Source of the DNA: Arenibaculum pallidiluteum
GTDB lineage: Bacteria > Pseudomonadota > Alphaproteobacteria > Azospirillales > Azospirillaceae
DNA length: 64,000 bases
Assembly (NCBI RefSeq): GCF_017355985.1
Contig: NZ_JAFIQU010000001.1
Span: 124,001-188,000, forward strand
Direction: 5' to 3'
Shown: positions 48,607 through 57,449 of the stretch, in pieces
Layout of the letters: every line of letters begins with the position of its first letter
Numbering within the stretch: the first letter of the stretch is position 1
The notes under the pieces: generated by a model
Database searches by the model: none
The model's input: the letters and a program-made list of their open reading frames with translations, nothing else
What the model was told of the DNA's origin: nothing
Translations under genes and position numbers: made by a program

Positions 48607-50277
48607 TCAGGCCTTGCCGATCAGCGAGGTGAAGCCGTTGGTGATGGGATAGCGGCGGTCCTTGCCGAAGCTGCGCCGGGTGATCTTCACGCCCGGCGGC
48701 GCCTGGCGCCGCTTGTACTCGGCGCGGTCCAGCATGCGCCAGACCCGGTCCACGGTCTCGCGGGCATGGCCGTGGGACACGATCTCGGCAACGCTAAGGT
48801 CGCGTTCGACGAGGCATTCCAGGATGTCGTCCAGCGCGTCGTAGGGCGGCAGCGTGTCCTGGTCGGTCTGGTTCGGCTTCAGCTCGGCGGTGGGCGCCTT
48901 GGTGATGATCCGCTCGGGGATCACGCGGCCGGCCGGCCCCCGCGCTCCGTCGGGCAGCGTCTGGTTGCGCCAGCGCGAGAGGGCGTAGACCGTCGTCTTG
49001 TAGACGTCCTTGAGGACCGAATAGCCGCCGCACATGTCGCCGTAGAGCGTCGCGTAGCCAACCGACATCTCGGACTTGTTGCCGGTCGAGAGCACCATGG
49101 CGCCGAACTTGTTCGACAGCGCCATCAGCGTCATCCCCCGTGCGCGGGACTGGATGTTCTCCTCGGTGATGTCGGGATCGCGGCCCGCGAAGGCCGGCTC
49201 CAGCATCGTTGCGAAGGCGTCCATGGCCGGGCCGATGGGGATTGTGTCGATGCGCGCGCCCAGCAGCTCCGCCGCCTCTGCCGCGTCATCCAGGCTGTCC
49301 TGCGAGGTGTAGGGCGAGGGCATCATCACGAGATGGACCCGGTCCGCGCCCAGCGCATCGACCGCCACCGCCGCGGAAAGTGCGCTGTCGATGCCGCCGG
49401 ACATGCCGATCAGCACGCCGGGGAAGCGGTTCTTGTTCACGTAGTCCCGCAGGCCCAGCACCATGGCCTGGTAGATCGACGGGATGCCGGCATCGGGCTC
49501 GGCCGTCTCGCCGTGCTCGCAGCGCCAGACGCCGGCCTCGCGCACCCAGCGCGTCAGCAACACCTGCTCGCGCCAGCGATGGCCCTGCGCGACCAGGGAG
49601 CAGTCCGCGCCGAGCGCGAAGGAGCCGCCGTCGAACACCAGCTCGTCCTGCCCGCCCACCTGGTTCACATAGACCAGCGGAAGGCCCGTCTCGGTGACGC
49701 GGGCAACCGCGAGGTTGACGCGCAGCTCGTGCTTGTCGGTCTCGAACGGGCTGCCGTTGGGCACCAGCAGGATCTCGGCCCCGCACTCGGCCAGCGTCTC
49801 GGCGACGTCGCCGGTCCACATGTCCTCGCAGATCAGGACTCCGAGGCGGACATCCCTGAAGTTCACGGGGCCCGGGACCGGTCCCGCCGCGAAGACGCGC
49901 TTCTCGTCGAAGGGGCCGTAATTCGGCAGGTCGTGCTTGAAGCGCACGGCCTGGATCGCGCCCCCGTCCAGCAGCAGCGCCGCATTGTAGACCCGGCCGT
50001 CCTGCTGCCAGGGCGCGGTCACCAGGACCGCGGGGCCGCCATCGGCGGTGTCGGCCGCCAGCGCCTCGACCGCCTGGCGCACCGAGGCCAGGAAGAACGG
50101 CTTCAGCACCAGGTCCTCGGGCGGATAGCCCGAGATCACCAGCTCCGGGCACACCACCAGATCGGCGTCGCGGGCCGCCGCTTCGGCGCGGGCGTCGCGG
50201 ACTTTGGCGGCGTTGCCTTCGATGTCGCCGACGGTCGGGTTGAGCTGGGCAAGGGCGATGGCAAGCCGGTCTGTCAT
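48607..50277 (-). CDS. nadE: Glutamine-dependent NAD+ synthetase
   Basis: 556 residues. N-terminal nitrilase-type glutaminase (ALAQLNPTVGDIEGNAAKV, CPELVISGYPPEDLVLK, VLICEDMWTGD with the catalytic Cys) and C-terminal ATP-pyrophosphatase NAD synthetase (LIGMSGGIDSALSAAVAVDALG, STGNKSEMSVGYATLYGDMCGGYSVLKD). Makes NAD from nicotinate adenine dinucleotide. The nicotinate phosphoribosyltransferase gene is 128 bases upstream on the same strand, so the salvage and final steps are side by side. Confidence 0.97.
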   Translation of the reverse strand: MTDRLAIALAQLNPTVGDIEGNAAKVRDARAEAAARDADLVVCPELVISGYPPEDLVLKPFFLASVRQAVEALAADTADGGPAVLVTAPWQQDGRVYNAALLLDGGAIQAVRFKHDLPNYGPFDEKRVFAAGPVPGPVNFRDVRLGVLICEDMWTGDVAETLAECGAEILLVPNGSPFETDKHELRVNLAVARVTETGLPLVYVNQVGGQDELVFDGGSFALGADCSLVAQGHRWREQVLLTRWVREAGVWRCEHGETAEPDAGIPSIYQAMVLGLRDYVNKNRFPGVLIGMSGGIDSALSAAVAVDALGADRVHLVMMPSPYTSQDSLDDAAEAAELLGARIDTIPIGPAMDAFATMLEPAFAGRDPDITEENIQSRARGMTLMALSNKFGAMVLSTGNKSEMSVGYATLYGDMCGGYSVLKDVYKTTVYALSRWRNQTLPDGARGPAGRVIPERIITKAPTAELKPNQTDQDTLPPYDALDDILECLVERDLSVAEIVSHGHARETVDRVWRMLDRAEYKRRQAPPGVKITRRSFGKDRRYPITNGFTSLIGKA

Positions 50278-50405
50278 CGGGTTCCGTCTGTCGCGGGGCC
50301 GTACGGGGCGGCGTTCCGGGACGGGTCCTTCCCGCCCCGGGGGCGGGCCCATCACAGCGGAGCGCGCCGCCCGCTGTCAATGAGGCCCGCGTCCCCGACG
50401 CACTG

Positions 50406-51566
50406 CTACTTCCGGAACAGGAACTCGCGGCCGACCTTCACGCGCCTCGTGCCGTCGTATTCGACGATGTCGGCCGTGGCGTAGGTCTCGCCCCAGCGCT
50501 CGGGCAGGTAGGATCCGGTGCCGACAACGTCCAGCGGCGCCTCGGCCTCCGCCATGATTCGGCACTTGGCGGGACCGAAGCCCGAGGACGCAACGATCCG
50601 CACCTTCTCGAACCCGGCCTCGTTCAGCTTCTCGCGCACATGGAAGATCGCCGCCGCCGAGACGCCGGTGCCGATCAGGTAGCGGAGCTGGGTCTCGTCG
50701 CGATAGCCGCGGATGGCCTGGGGGTTGTGCCGCTCGATCACGGCGTAGGAGCCCGGCGGGTCCAGCCCCTCGACGAAGCGGCCGCCCGGGGTGTCGAGAC
50801 GGACCGAGAGCCGCCCCTCGGCCGCGAGCTGCGGAAAGCGCCGGCAGACCGCCAGGCTGTCCGTCACCTCCTGGCCGAAATAGTCCACCAGCACGGTCAG
50901 ATTCTGGTCCGGGAACGTCTCGTGGAACATCTCGGCCGCCCGGACGGTCGAGCCGGCGTATCCGATCAGCGCGTGCGGCATGGTGCCCATGCCGCGCTCC
51001 TTGCCGAAATAGTGCGCCGTCGCGTCCGTCGCATTGCCGATGAAGCCGATCGCGCCGACCTTCCGGCGCGCCCGGTCCGAACCGACCGAGGCGGCGTAGG
51101 CCATGATCTCGGCCATCTCGGTGCCGGCGCAATGCCGGGCGTCCATGGCGAGGAAGGCGACCTTCGGCAGGTCCGCGCACATGGTGAAGGCGTTGTAGGC
51201 GGCGACGCAGGCCGGCCCGAGCTTCATCAGCAGCAGCGTCTCGAGGTCGACCAGGTTGTAGAAGGACCCGGTGACGTAAAGCATTGGCTCGCCCGCGCCG
51301 ACCCACTGGCCCTCGCGGTAGCGCTGCTCGATCTTGATCTCGATGCCGCGCTCGGCCGCGACGGCGCGCAGCCAGTCGACGGCGAGGCGCGGCGCGCAGA
51401 CGACGGGCCGGCGCATGAAGACCGCATAGGTGACCCGCGCGTCGCCGAACTTCCCGACCGTCGACTTGGTCCGGTTGAAATAGGCATCGGTCCACGCCGT
51501 CACCTCGGCGGCACCCGGCCAGCCGGCGGCCGTCCCCCTCGGACGCGCCCCGCTCTCCTCGCTCAC
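50406..51566 (-). CDS. pncB: Nicotinate phosphoribosyltransferase
   Basis: 386 residues of the NAPRTase family, which converts nicotinate and PRPP to nicotinate mononucleotide in NAD salvage. Features: TDAYFNRTKSTVGKFGDARVTYAVF near the start, LLLMKLGPACVAAYNAFT, the family arginine/histidine site in AMDARHCAGTEMAEIMAY, and VDYFGQEVTDSL. The start is GTG with GGGGGAGATCAGC ahead. Paired with nadE, which supports the function. Confidence 0.88.
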   Translation of the reverse strand: MSEESGARPRGTAAGWPGAAEVTAWTDAYFNRTKSTVGKFGDARVTYAVFMRRPVVCAPRLAVDWLRAVAAERGIEIKIEQRYREGQWVGAGEPMLYVTGSFYNLVDLETLLLMKLGPACVAAYNAFTMCADLPKVAFLAMDARHCAGTEMAEIMAYAASVGSDRARRKVGAIGFIGNATDATAHYFGKERGMGTMPHALIGYAGSTVRAAEMFHETFPDQNLTVLVDYFGQEVTDSLAVCRRFPQLAAEGRLSVRLDTPGGRFVEGLDPPGSYAVIERHNPQAIRGYRDETQLRYLIGTGVSAAAIFHVREKLNEAGFEKVRIVASSGFGPAKCRIMAEAEAPLDVVGTGSYLPERWGETYATADIVEYDGTRRVKVGREFLFRK

Positions 51567-51601
51567 GCTGATCTCCCCCTGGCTTGGCCCAGGCCCGCGG
51601 C

Positions 51602-52990
51602 CTACTCCGCGGCCTGCTCGCGACGCGCCTTTTCGAGCTGGCGCCGCTCCTCCTTCAACTGTTCAGCGACGAGAAAAGCCAATTCCAGCGACTGGCTGGC
51701 GTTCAGGCGGGGATCGCAGGCGGTGTGGTAGCGGTCCGAGAGCGCGTGGTCGGTGATCGCCTGGGCACCGCCCGTGCACTCGGTCACGTCCTGGCCGGTC
51801 AGCTCGAAATGCACGCCGCCGGCATGCACGCCCTCGCTGCGGCAGGCCGCGAAGAAGCCGCGGACCTCGCCCAGGATGCGCTCGAACGGGCGGGTCTTGT
51901 AGCCGCTCGCGGACTTCACCGTGTTTCCGTGCATGGGGTCGCTCGACCACACGACGGCGCGGCCCTCGGCCTTCACCCTGCGGATCAGCGGCGCCAGGAG
52001 CTGGTCCACCTTGTCCGAGCCCATGCGCGCGATCAGCGTCAGCCGGCCCGGCTCGTTCTGCGGGTTCAGGATGTCGATCAGGCGGATCAGCTCGTCAGGG
52101 TTCGAGCTCGGCCCGCATTTCAGCCCGATCGGGTTCTTCACGCCGCGCAGGAACTCCACATGCGCGCCGTCGAGCTGCCGCGTGCGGTCGCCGATCCACA
52201 GCATATGGGCCGAGACGTCGTACCAGTCGCCCGTGGTGCTGTCGATGCGGGTCAGCGCCTGCTCGTAGGGCAGCAGCAGCGCCTCGTGGCTCGTGAAGAA
52301 GTCGGTCTCGCGGATCTGGGGCGTCGTCTCGGCCGTGATGCCGCAGGCCGCCATGAAGCTCAGGGTCTCGTCCAGTCGGTCCGCCATCTCCCGGTAGCGC
52401 TCGCCGGCCGGCGAGCGCTCGACGAAGCCGAGCGTCCACTGATGGACCTTGTGCAGGTCGGCGTAGCCGCCCTGGGCGAAGGCCCGCAGCAGGTTCAGCG
52501 TGGCGGCCGACTGGTTGTAGGACTGCACCATCCGCTCGGGGTCCGGCCGGCGCGCCGCGGGCTCGAACTCGAACCCGTTGATGATGTCGCCGCGATAGCT
52601 CGGGAGTTCGAGGTCCCCGATCGTCTCGGTGTCGGCCGAGCGGGGTTTCGCGAACTGGCCGGCCATGCGCCCGACCTTGACCACCGGCGTCGCGCCGCCA
52701 AAGGTCAGGATCACCGCCATCTGCAGCAGCACGCGGAAGGTGTCGCGGATCTTGTTGGGGTGGAATTCCGCGAAGCTTTCGGCGCAGTCGCCGCCCTGCA
52801 GCAGGAAGGCCTCGCCGGCCGCGACCCGGGCCAGCGCGGCCTTCAGCCGCCGCGCCTCGCCCGCGAAGACCAGCGGCGGATAGCCCGAAAGCCGCGCCTC
52901 GACATCGGCCAGCTTCGCCTTGTCCTCATAGGCCGGCATCTGCCGGACCGGCCTGCTCCGCCAGCTGTCGGGAGTCCAACGCTCAGCCAT
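51602..52990 (-). CDS. 3-Deoxy-7-phosphoheptulonate synthase, class II
   Basis: 462 residues of plant-type (class II) DAHP synthase, first step of the shikimate pathway. Signatures: [19 protein letters not shown] at the start, [47 protein letters not shown], and [13 protein letters not shown] with metal-binding His. ATG chosen; the upstream in-frame region does not match the family. Leftmost reading of a group with pncB and nadE, 35 bases apart from pncB. Confidence 0.96.
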   Translation of the reverse strand: MAERWTPDSWRSRPVRQMPAYEDKAKLADVEARLSGYPPLVFAGEARRLKAALARVAAGEAFLLQGGDCAESFAEFHPNKIRDTFRVLLQMAVILTFGGATPVVKVGRMAGQFAKPRSADTETIGDLELPSYRGDIINGFEFEPAARRPDPERMVQSYNQSAATLNLLRAFAQGGYADLHKVHQWTLGFVERSPAGERYREMADRLDETLSFMAACGITAETTPQIRETDFFTSHEALLLPYEQALTRIDSTTGDWYDVSAHMLWIGDRTRQLDGAHVEFLRGVKNPIGLKCGPSSNPDELIRLIDILNPQNEPGRLTLIARMGSDKVDQLLAPLIRRVKAEGRAVVWSSDPMHGNTVKSASGYKTRPFERILGEVRGFFAACRSEGVHAGGVHFELTGQDVTECTGGAQAITDHALSDRYHTACDPRLNASQSLELAFLVAEQLKEERRQLEKARREQAAE

Positions 52991-53147
52991 GGCGCAACCC
53001 TTCTCGCGACTCGAACAAAATAGCTTTCCGCTATACGCGCTCCGAAAGGACATTTCCAGTGCCATGGGCGCAGGTCACGGCGGCGGCAGAGGCATTTGTC
53101 GCGAGTGCGCATCGTCCCTACCGGCGCCGCGCCGGGACGAGCCGCCG

Positions 53148-54362
53148 CTAGGATGGAGCATCCTCGACCGCGGTCCCGCTCCGCCGACCGGCGCGAAGCC
53201 TTAGAACCAACGCGCAGGCCAGCGTCATTCCTGCCAGCACGAGACAGAGATACAGGGCACCGCGCTCGCCGAGGCGCTCGATGACGACCGCGAAGGCCAG
53301 GGGCGCCACCGCGGACAGGACGAATCCCGGGACCAGGAGGCGCCCGACACGGGCCCCGTAGGTCCCGTGGTCGAAGAGGACCAGGGGAAGCGTCCCCTGG
53401 GTGATCGTCAGGACGCCATGCCCTGCGCCGTAGACGAGGACGAACAGAGCCGCGAAAGCTACGTGGCCGCCGCCGAGGAGACCCACAGCGAAGGCCACCG
53501 GCAGGACCAGCATGGCCAGGGCATTCAGGTCGGCGGGATGGATGCGGGCGCCGAAAAGCACCTGGCAGAATCGGCCGGCAACCTGGCCAATGCCGCGCAG
53601 GGTTCCGATCCAGACGGCCGCCGAGCCCGCAATGCCGAGCCCCGCCAGCAGCCCGATGAGATGCGCCGACAGCGCGGAGCTGAGGAAATGCGCGAGGGCG
53701 AAGGCAAGGGCATAGAGGACGCCTGCGGACGTGTCGCCGGGCGGCGGCCCGGCCCCGCCCGGACGGTCCTGGGCGTGGGCCGGCTCCCGGCCGGCCCCTG
53801 GGATTCCGAGAAAGAGCGGAACGCTCGCGAGCGACAGCCCGCCGTAGACGAGCACCGCGCCGCGCCATCCCAGCCATTCCGCGAGCATGTCCCCGACCGG
53901 CCAGAAGACGGTGGAGCTGAGGCCGCCGAACAGCGTCACCTGCGCCATCGCCCCCCTCGCCTCCGCCCCCCCGATGCGCGCAAGCGATGCGAAGGCGGCA
54001 TCGTAGAGCGTCAGCCGCATGGACACGCCAAGGCAGATCCAGGACGCGTAGTAGGGCACCACGCTCGAGGAGGAGGCCAGTCCGATGCAGCCGATGGCCG
54101 TCAGCGCGGCTCCCGCCGCCATCACCCACCGTCCGCCATGGCGATCGATGAGCCGGCCGGCCGCGCCGGAGACCACGGCCATCGTCAGCAGGGCCGCCGT
54201 GAAGCCTCCGTGGACGAGGGGCAGCCGCCACCCGAGGTCGGCGGCGATCCGGTCCCCGAAGACGCCGATCAGGTAATAGGAGACGCCCCACGAGACCAGG
54301 AGTCCTATTCCCAGACAAAGCACGGTTCGTGGCATGACGGGCGCGGGATTCATGGAGCGCAT
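53148..54362 (-). CDS. MFS transporter
   Basis: 404 residues, about twelve transmembrane helices with a central hydrophilic loop (PGAGREPAHAQDRPGGAGPP). Conserved MFS loop GRLIDRHGGRWVM. It resembles small monocarboxylate- or oxalate/formate-type exporters but I cannot assign a substrate. Start: either ATG (MRSMNPAP) or ATG three codons on (MNPAP); neither has a clear ribosome binding site. It lies 114 bases downstream of a LysR regulator on the same strand. Confidence 0.85.
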   Translation of the reverse strand: MRSMNPAPVMPRTVLCLGIGLLVSWGVSYYLIGVFGDRIAADLGWRLPLVHGGFTAALLTMAVVSGAAGRLIDRHGGRWVMAAGAALTAIGCIGLASSSSVVPYYASWICLGVSMRLTLYDAAFASLARIGGAEARGAMAQVTLFGGLSSTVFWPVGDMLAEWLGWRGAVLVYGGLSLASVPLFLGIPGAGREPAHAQDRPGGAGPPPGDTSAGVLYALAFALAHFLSSALSAHLIGLLAGLGIAGSAAVWIGTLRGIGQVAGRFCQVLFGARIHPADLNALAMLVLPVAFAVGLLGGGHVAFAALFVLVYGAGHGVLTITQGTLPLVLFDHGTYGARVGRLLVPGFVLSAVAPLAFAVVIERLGERGALYLCLVLAGMTLACALVLRLRAGRRSGTAVEDAPS

Positions 54363-54476
54363 CGACTTGCATCGGATGGCCCGATCCTGGACCGCCGCAC
54401 CACGGGCAGGAAGAGGCCTCGGGATTATGCGGGAAATAAGAAGAACTTTGGCAGGCGGGTTCTGGATAGCCGCCCG

Positions 54477-55385
54477 TTACTGAGGCGGCTTGCTCGTGCG
54501 CTGCGGCCCGAGGGCCATCAGGGCCCTGATGGTTTCCTTCAGGCCGAGATGCAGCCGCTTGTCCCGGCGCAGGATGATCGCAAGGGTGCGATGGAGCCCG
54601 GGCGAAAGCGGCCGCACCACCAGCTCGCCCAGGCGCGCCGCCTGCGATGCGGCCATTCCCGGCAGGACGGCGCATCCGAGGCCCGCGCTGACAAGCTCCT
54701 TGATGGCTTCGACGCTGCCCAGCGACATGATCGGCTTCAGCGCGACGCCGCGCTGCGCGAACCAGTCGTCGACGATCCGCCGGGTGTTTCCCCCGGGCTC
54801 GAACAGGATCACGGGCCGGGTCGTCAGGGTCGCCGCGTCGACGCGCTCCGGAAGGTCGGTGCCGGCCGGCGCGATCACGACGAACTCGTCCTCCAGGACC
54901 GGAGTCACGTCCAGCATCCGCCCGGCTGCCGGCAGCGTGACGAGGGCCACGTCGATCGAGTTCTCCTCGACCGCCTTCACGAAATCGCTGGTGTTCCCGG
55001 TGCTGACGGTGATCTCGAGCGTCGGGAAACGCTGCCTTAGGCTGCGCAGGATCGGCGGCAGCAGATAGATGCAGGCGGTGGCGCCGGTTCCGATCCGCAC
55101 CCGGCCCATGACGCCCGACGCATGCCGCGCCATCGCATCCAGGGCGGAGGAGACGAGAGCGTCGAACCGTTCCGAATAGCCCAGCAGCTCCAGACCCGCC
55201 GCCGTGGGCTGCGCCCGCCGGCCGATGCGCTCGATCAGCGACACGCCCAGGTGCCGCTCGAGCTGGCGGATCTGCAGGCTGACGGCCGGCTGGGTCAGTC
55301 CGAGCCGCGTGGCTGCGGCCGAAAAGCTGCCCTGTTCGACCACGATCGCGAAGGTGCGCAGATTGTCGAGGTTCAGGCTTCGCAC
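54477..55385 (-). CDS. LysR family transcriptional regulator (CbbR/CysB-like)
   Basis: About 302 residues. N-terminal helix-turn-helix (NLDNLRTFAIVVEQGSFSAAATRLGLTQPAVSLQIRQLERHLGVSLIER) and a LysR substrate-binding domain (RVRIGTGATACIYLLPPIL, DVALVTLPAAGRML). The start is probably GTG; a TTG one codon earlier is also possible. A symmetrical A+T-rich site lies just upstream (55408-55436). Likely targets: itself, the downstream MFS gene and the divergent GNAT gene. Confidence 0.92.
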   Translation of the reverse strand: MRSLNLDNLRTFAIVVEQGSFSAAATRLGLTQPAVSLQIRQLERHLGVSLIERIGRRAQPTAAGLELLGYSERFDALVSSALDAMARHASGVMGRVRIGTGATACIYLLPPILRSLRQRFPTLEITVSTGNTSDFVKAVEENSIDVALVTLPAAGRMLDVTPVLEDEFVVIAPAGTDLPERVDAATLTTRPVILFEPGGNTRRIVDDWFAQRGVALKPIMSLGSVEAIKELVSAGLGCAVLPGMAASQAARLGELVVRPLSPGLHRTLAIILRRDKRLHLGLKETIRALMALGPQRTSKPPQ

Positions 55386-55407
55386 CAAAAGAACTTCTCA
55401 TGCTCCG

Positions 55408-55436
55408 CATAAATCGCAAAAGCTTCATTTATGAAG
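55408..55436. promoter_or_regulatory. LysR-type operator
   Basis: Nested palindromes in the divergent gap: CATAAAT-N12-ATTTATG (55408-55414/55427-55433) and CTTCAT-TT-ATGAAG (55423-55436). This is the only strongly A+T-rich patch nearby and fits the T-N11-A rule of LysR sites. About 20-50 bases ahead of the LysR start. Confidence 0.55.
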
Positions 55437-55549
55437 AGCAGCCCGGCAAGGTTCTCCGGCAGCCCCCACGATACCCGGGGCGCGGAGCAAGGCCCCAAGC
55501 CGGCCGCGGTTCCGCGTCCAGGCCCCAGGAAGGAAGAGTCGGAAGAGTC

Positions 55550-56146
55550 ATGGGAACCATCGATATGCCGGAAGGTATCGCCCGCTCCGGAGCCTCGATC
55601 GTCGTTCGCGATGCGGCCGAGGCCGACATGCCGGCGATCCAGGCGATCTACGCTCATCACGTGCTGCATGGGCTAGCGACCTTCGAGGAGGTGCCTCCGA
55701 CGGTCGAGGAGCTCGCGACGCGCCGGGCTTCGGTGATCGCGTCTGGCCTTCCCTACCTCGTGGCAGAGGCAGAAGGGCGCATTGCCGGCTACTCCTATGC
55801 GAGCGCCTACCGGCTTCGGCCTGCCTACCGCCACACGATCGAGGATTCCGTCTACGTCGCCGACGGGCTCGGCGGGCGGGGCATCGGAAGCGCGCTGCTG
55901 CAGGCGCTCGTCGACCGGTGCGAGGCGGGGCCGTGGCGGCAGATGCTGGCGGTCATCGGCAACAGCGGCAATGCCGCCTCCATCGCCCTGCATCGGCGCC
56001 TCGGCTTCCGTCCGGCGGGCACGCTGAGCTCGGTCGGATTCAAGCTGGGCCGCTGGGTCGACACGGTCCTGATGCAGCGCCCGCTGGGCCCCGGCGACGG
56101 GACGCCGCCCACCGAGGCCGCGACGCGTGGCACGCGCCAGGAATAG
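55550..56146 (+). CDS. GNAT N-acetyltransferase (phosphinothricin/methionine-sulfone type)
   Basis: 198 residues. Acetyl-CoA-binding signature ADGLGGRGIGSALLQALVDRCEA; start of the domain VVRDAAEADMPAIQAIYAHHVLHGLATFEEVPPT is typical of the Pat/Bar/YncA (MddA) group that acetylates methionine sulfoximine, sulfone and phosphinothricin; IGNSGNAASIALHRRLGFRPAGTL is the matching block. ATG chosen because GGAAGAGTC precedes it. Divergent from the LysR gene with a shared operator. Confidence 0.9.
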   Translation: MGTIDMPEGIARSGASIVVRDAAEADMPAIQAIYAHHVLHGLATFEEVPPTVEELATRRASVIASGLPYLVAEAEGRIAGYSYASAYRLRPAYRHTIEDSVYVADGLGGRGIGSALLQALVDRCEAGPWRQMLAVIGNSGNAASIALHRRLGFRPAGTLSSVGFKLGRWVDTVLMQRPLGPGDGTPPTEAATRGTRQE

Positions 56147-56158
56147 CGCGGCCGCGCA

Positions 56159-57331
56159 TCAGGTTCCGCGCGCCGGGTCGTGGCGCGAGACGAGCTTCGA
56201 GCCCGCAGCCGGCGCAAGAAGCTGGTCGCGGCTCCACTGCAGCAGCGAGGCGAATGCCACCATGGCGGCCGCCCCCATCACGGAGGTGGCGATCTGCACC
56301 ATGGGACGGTCCCCGCCCAGCGTGTTGGCCGCATCGGCAAGCGGGGCGAGGATCACGCCGAGGCAGAAGATCTCCAGCGAGTGGCGGCCCAGCAGGCGGA
56401 CGTCCCGGATGATGGGACGATCCTGCCAGGCTCCCGGCCGCAGCAGCACCGCCGCGCAGCAGGCCAGGGCCATGAAATGGAGCAGGCGCAGCGGCGCGAG
56501 GCTGCTCTTGTCGATGGGGTAGATCCATTCGGCAAGGCGCCGGGGCATCACGGCATCGTGCAGTTCGGGCCAGCGCCACGACAGGGCGAGCAGCGCGGAG
56601 ACGATCATGAAGCCGGCCGCGGCCGCGACGAGCCCGGGCGGCAGGCGAACCGCCGCCCCTGATCGCGCGGCGACGGCGCTGGCGGCGCCCAGCACGAACA
56701 GGAACTGCCAGGCCAGGGGATTGAAGAACCAGGCCTCGCCCGGCGCACTCGGCAGGGTCCAGCCGAACCCGAGGGTCAGGGCGTAGAGGGCCGCCGATCC
56801 CGCCACGAGCCGCGCCGGACGGCGGACGAGCACCGGCAGCGCGACGGCGAGCGCCAGCAGCAGCACGATGTAGAGCGGCAGCGGGTCCATAAGGCTCGGC
56901 TTGAAGCGAAGGACCAGCGCGTCCACAAGCGCGTGCTCGGTGTTCTGCACGAGGTACCCGAGATGCATCTCCTCGATCAGGTCGCGAGTCTCGACCCGCG
57001 CATTGGCGAGGATGACGATGCCGGAAAGCAGGACGAGCACGAAGATGTGGGCGACGTAGAGAGCCCATGCGCGCCGCAGGATGCGCAGGCAGGACCGCAG
57101 CCAGCCGTCGCGCTCGAAGTGCTGTCCGTAGGCGAGCGCCACCCCGTAGCCCGCGAGGAAGACGAAGATCTCCGCCGCATCGCTGAAGCCGAAGTTGCGG
57201 GGCGTCAGTTGCGCCACGACGTTTCCGGGGATGTGATCCCAGAAGATGAAGAGAAGGGCCATGCCCCGATAGAGGTCGATCCGGCCGTCGCGCTGCTGGC
57301 TGGGGATGGCACCCGCATCCTCGGTTCGCAC
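56159..57331 (-). CDS. OpgC-like membrane protein
   Basis: 390 residues, about ten transmembrane helices, OpgC family (succinyl-type modification of osmoregulated periplasmic glucans). Motifs: GRIDLYRGMALLFIFWDHIPGNVVAQLTPRNFGFSDAAEIFVFLAGYG and WIYPIDKSSLAPLRLLHFMALA, LLGRHSLEIFCLGVILA. I take the GTG start (VRTEDAGAIP) because GGAGGG lies 6 bases upstream; a longer frame to 57415 has no such site. No opgG or opgH is in the window, so its glucan partner is elsewhere or it modifies another glycan. Confidence 0.88.
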   Translation of the reverse strand: MRTEDAGAIPSQQRDGRIDLYRGMALLFIFWDHIPGNVVAQLTPRNFGFSDAAEIFVFLAGYGVALAYGQHFERDGWLRSCLRILRRAWALYVAHIFVLVLLSGIVILANARVETRDLIEEMHLGYLVQNTEHALVDALVLRFKPSLMDPLPLYIVLLLALAVALPVLVRRPARLVAGSAALYALTLGFGWTLPSAPGEAWFFNPLAWQFLFVLGAASAVAARSGAAVRLPPGLVAAAAGFMIVSALLALSWRWPELHDAVMPRRLAEWIYPIDKSSLAPLRLLHFMALACCAAVLLRPGAWQDRPIIRDVRLLGRHSLEIFCLGVILAPLADAANTLGGDRPMVQIATSVMGAAAMVAFASLLQWSRDQLLAPAAGSKLVSRHDPARGT

Positions 57332-57449
57332 CCAACTCCCTCCGCCCGGGATATTGCATTCCGCGGCCCCGCCACGGGCCGGCATGGCCGGCCACGAAGC
57401 CGGCCAGACGATCAACGCGCAGCCCGCCGCAGTGATCCGGGAGGCACCG

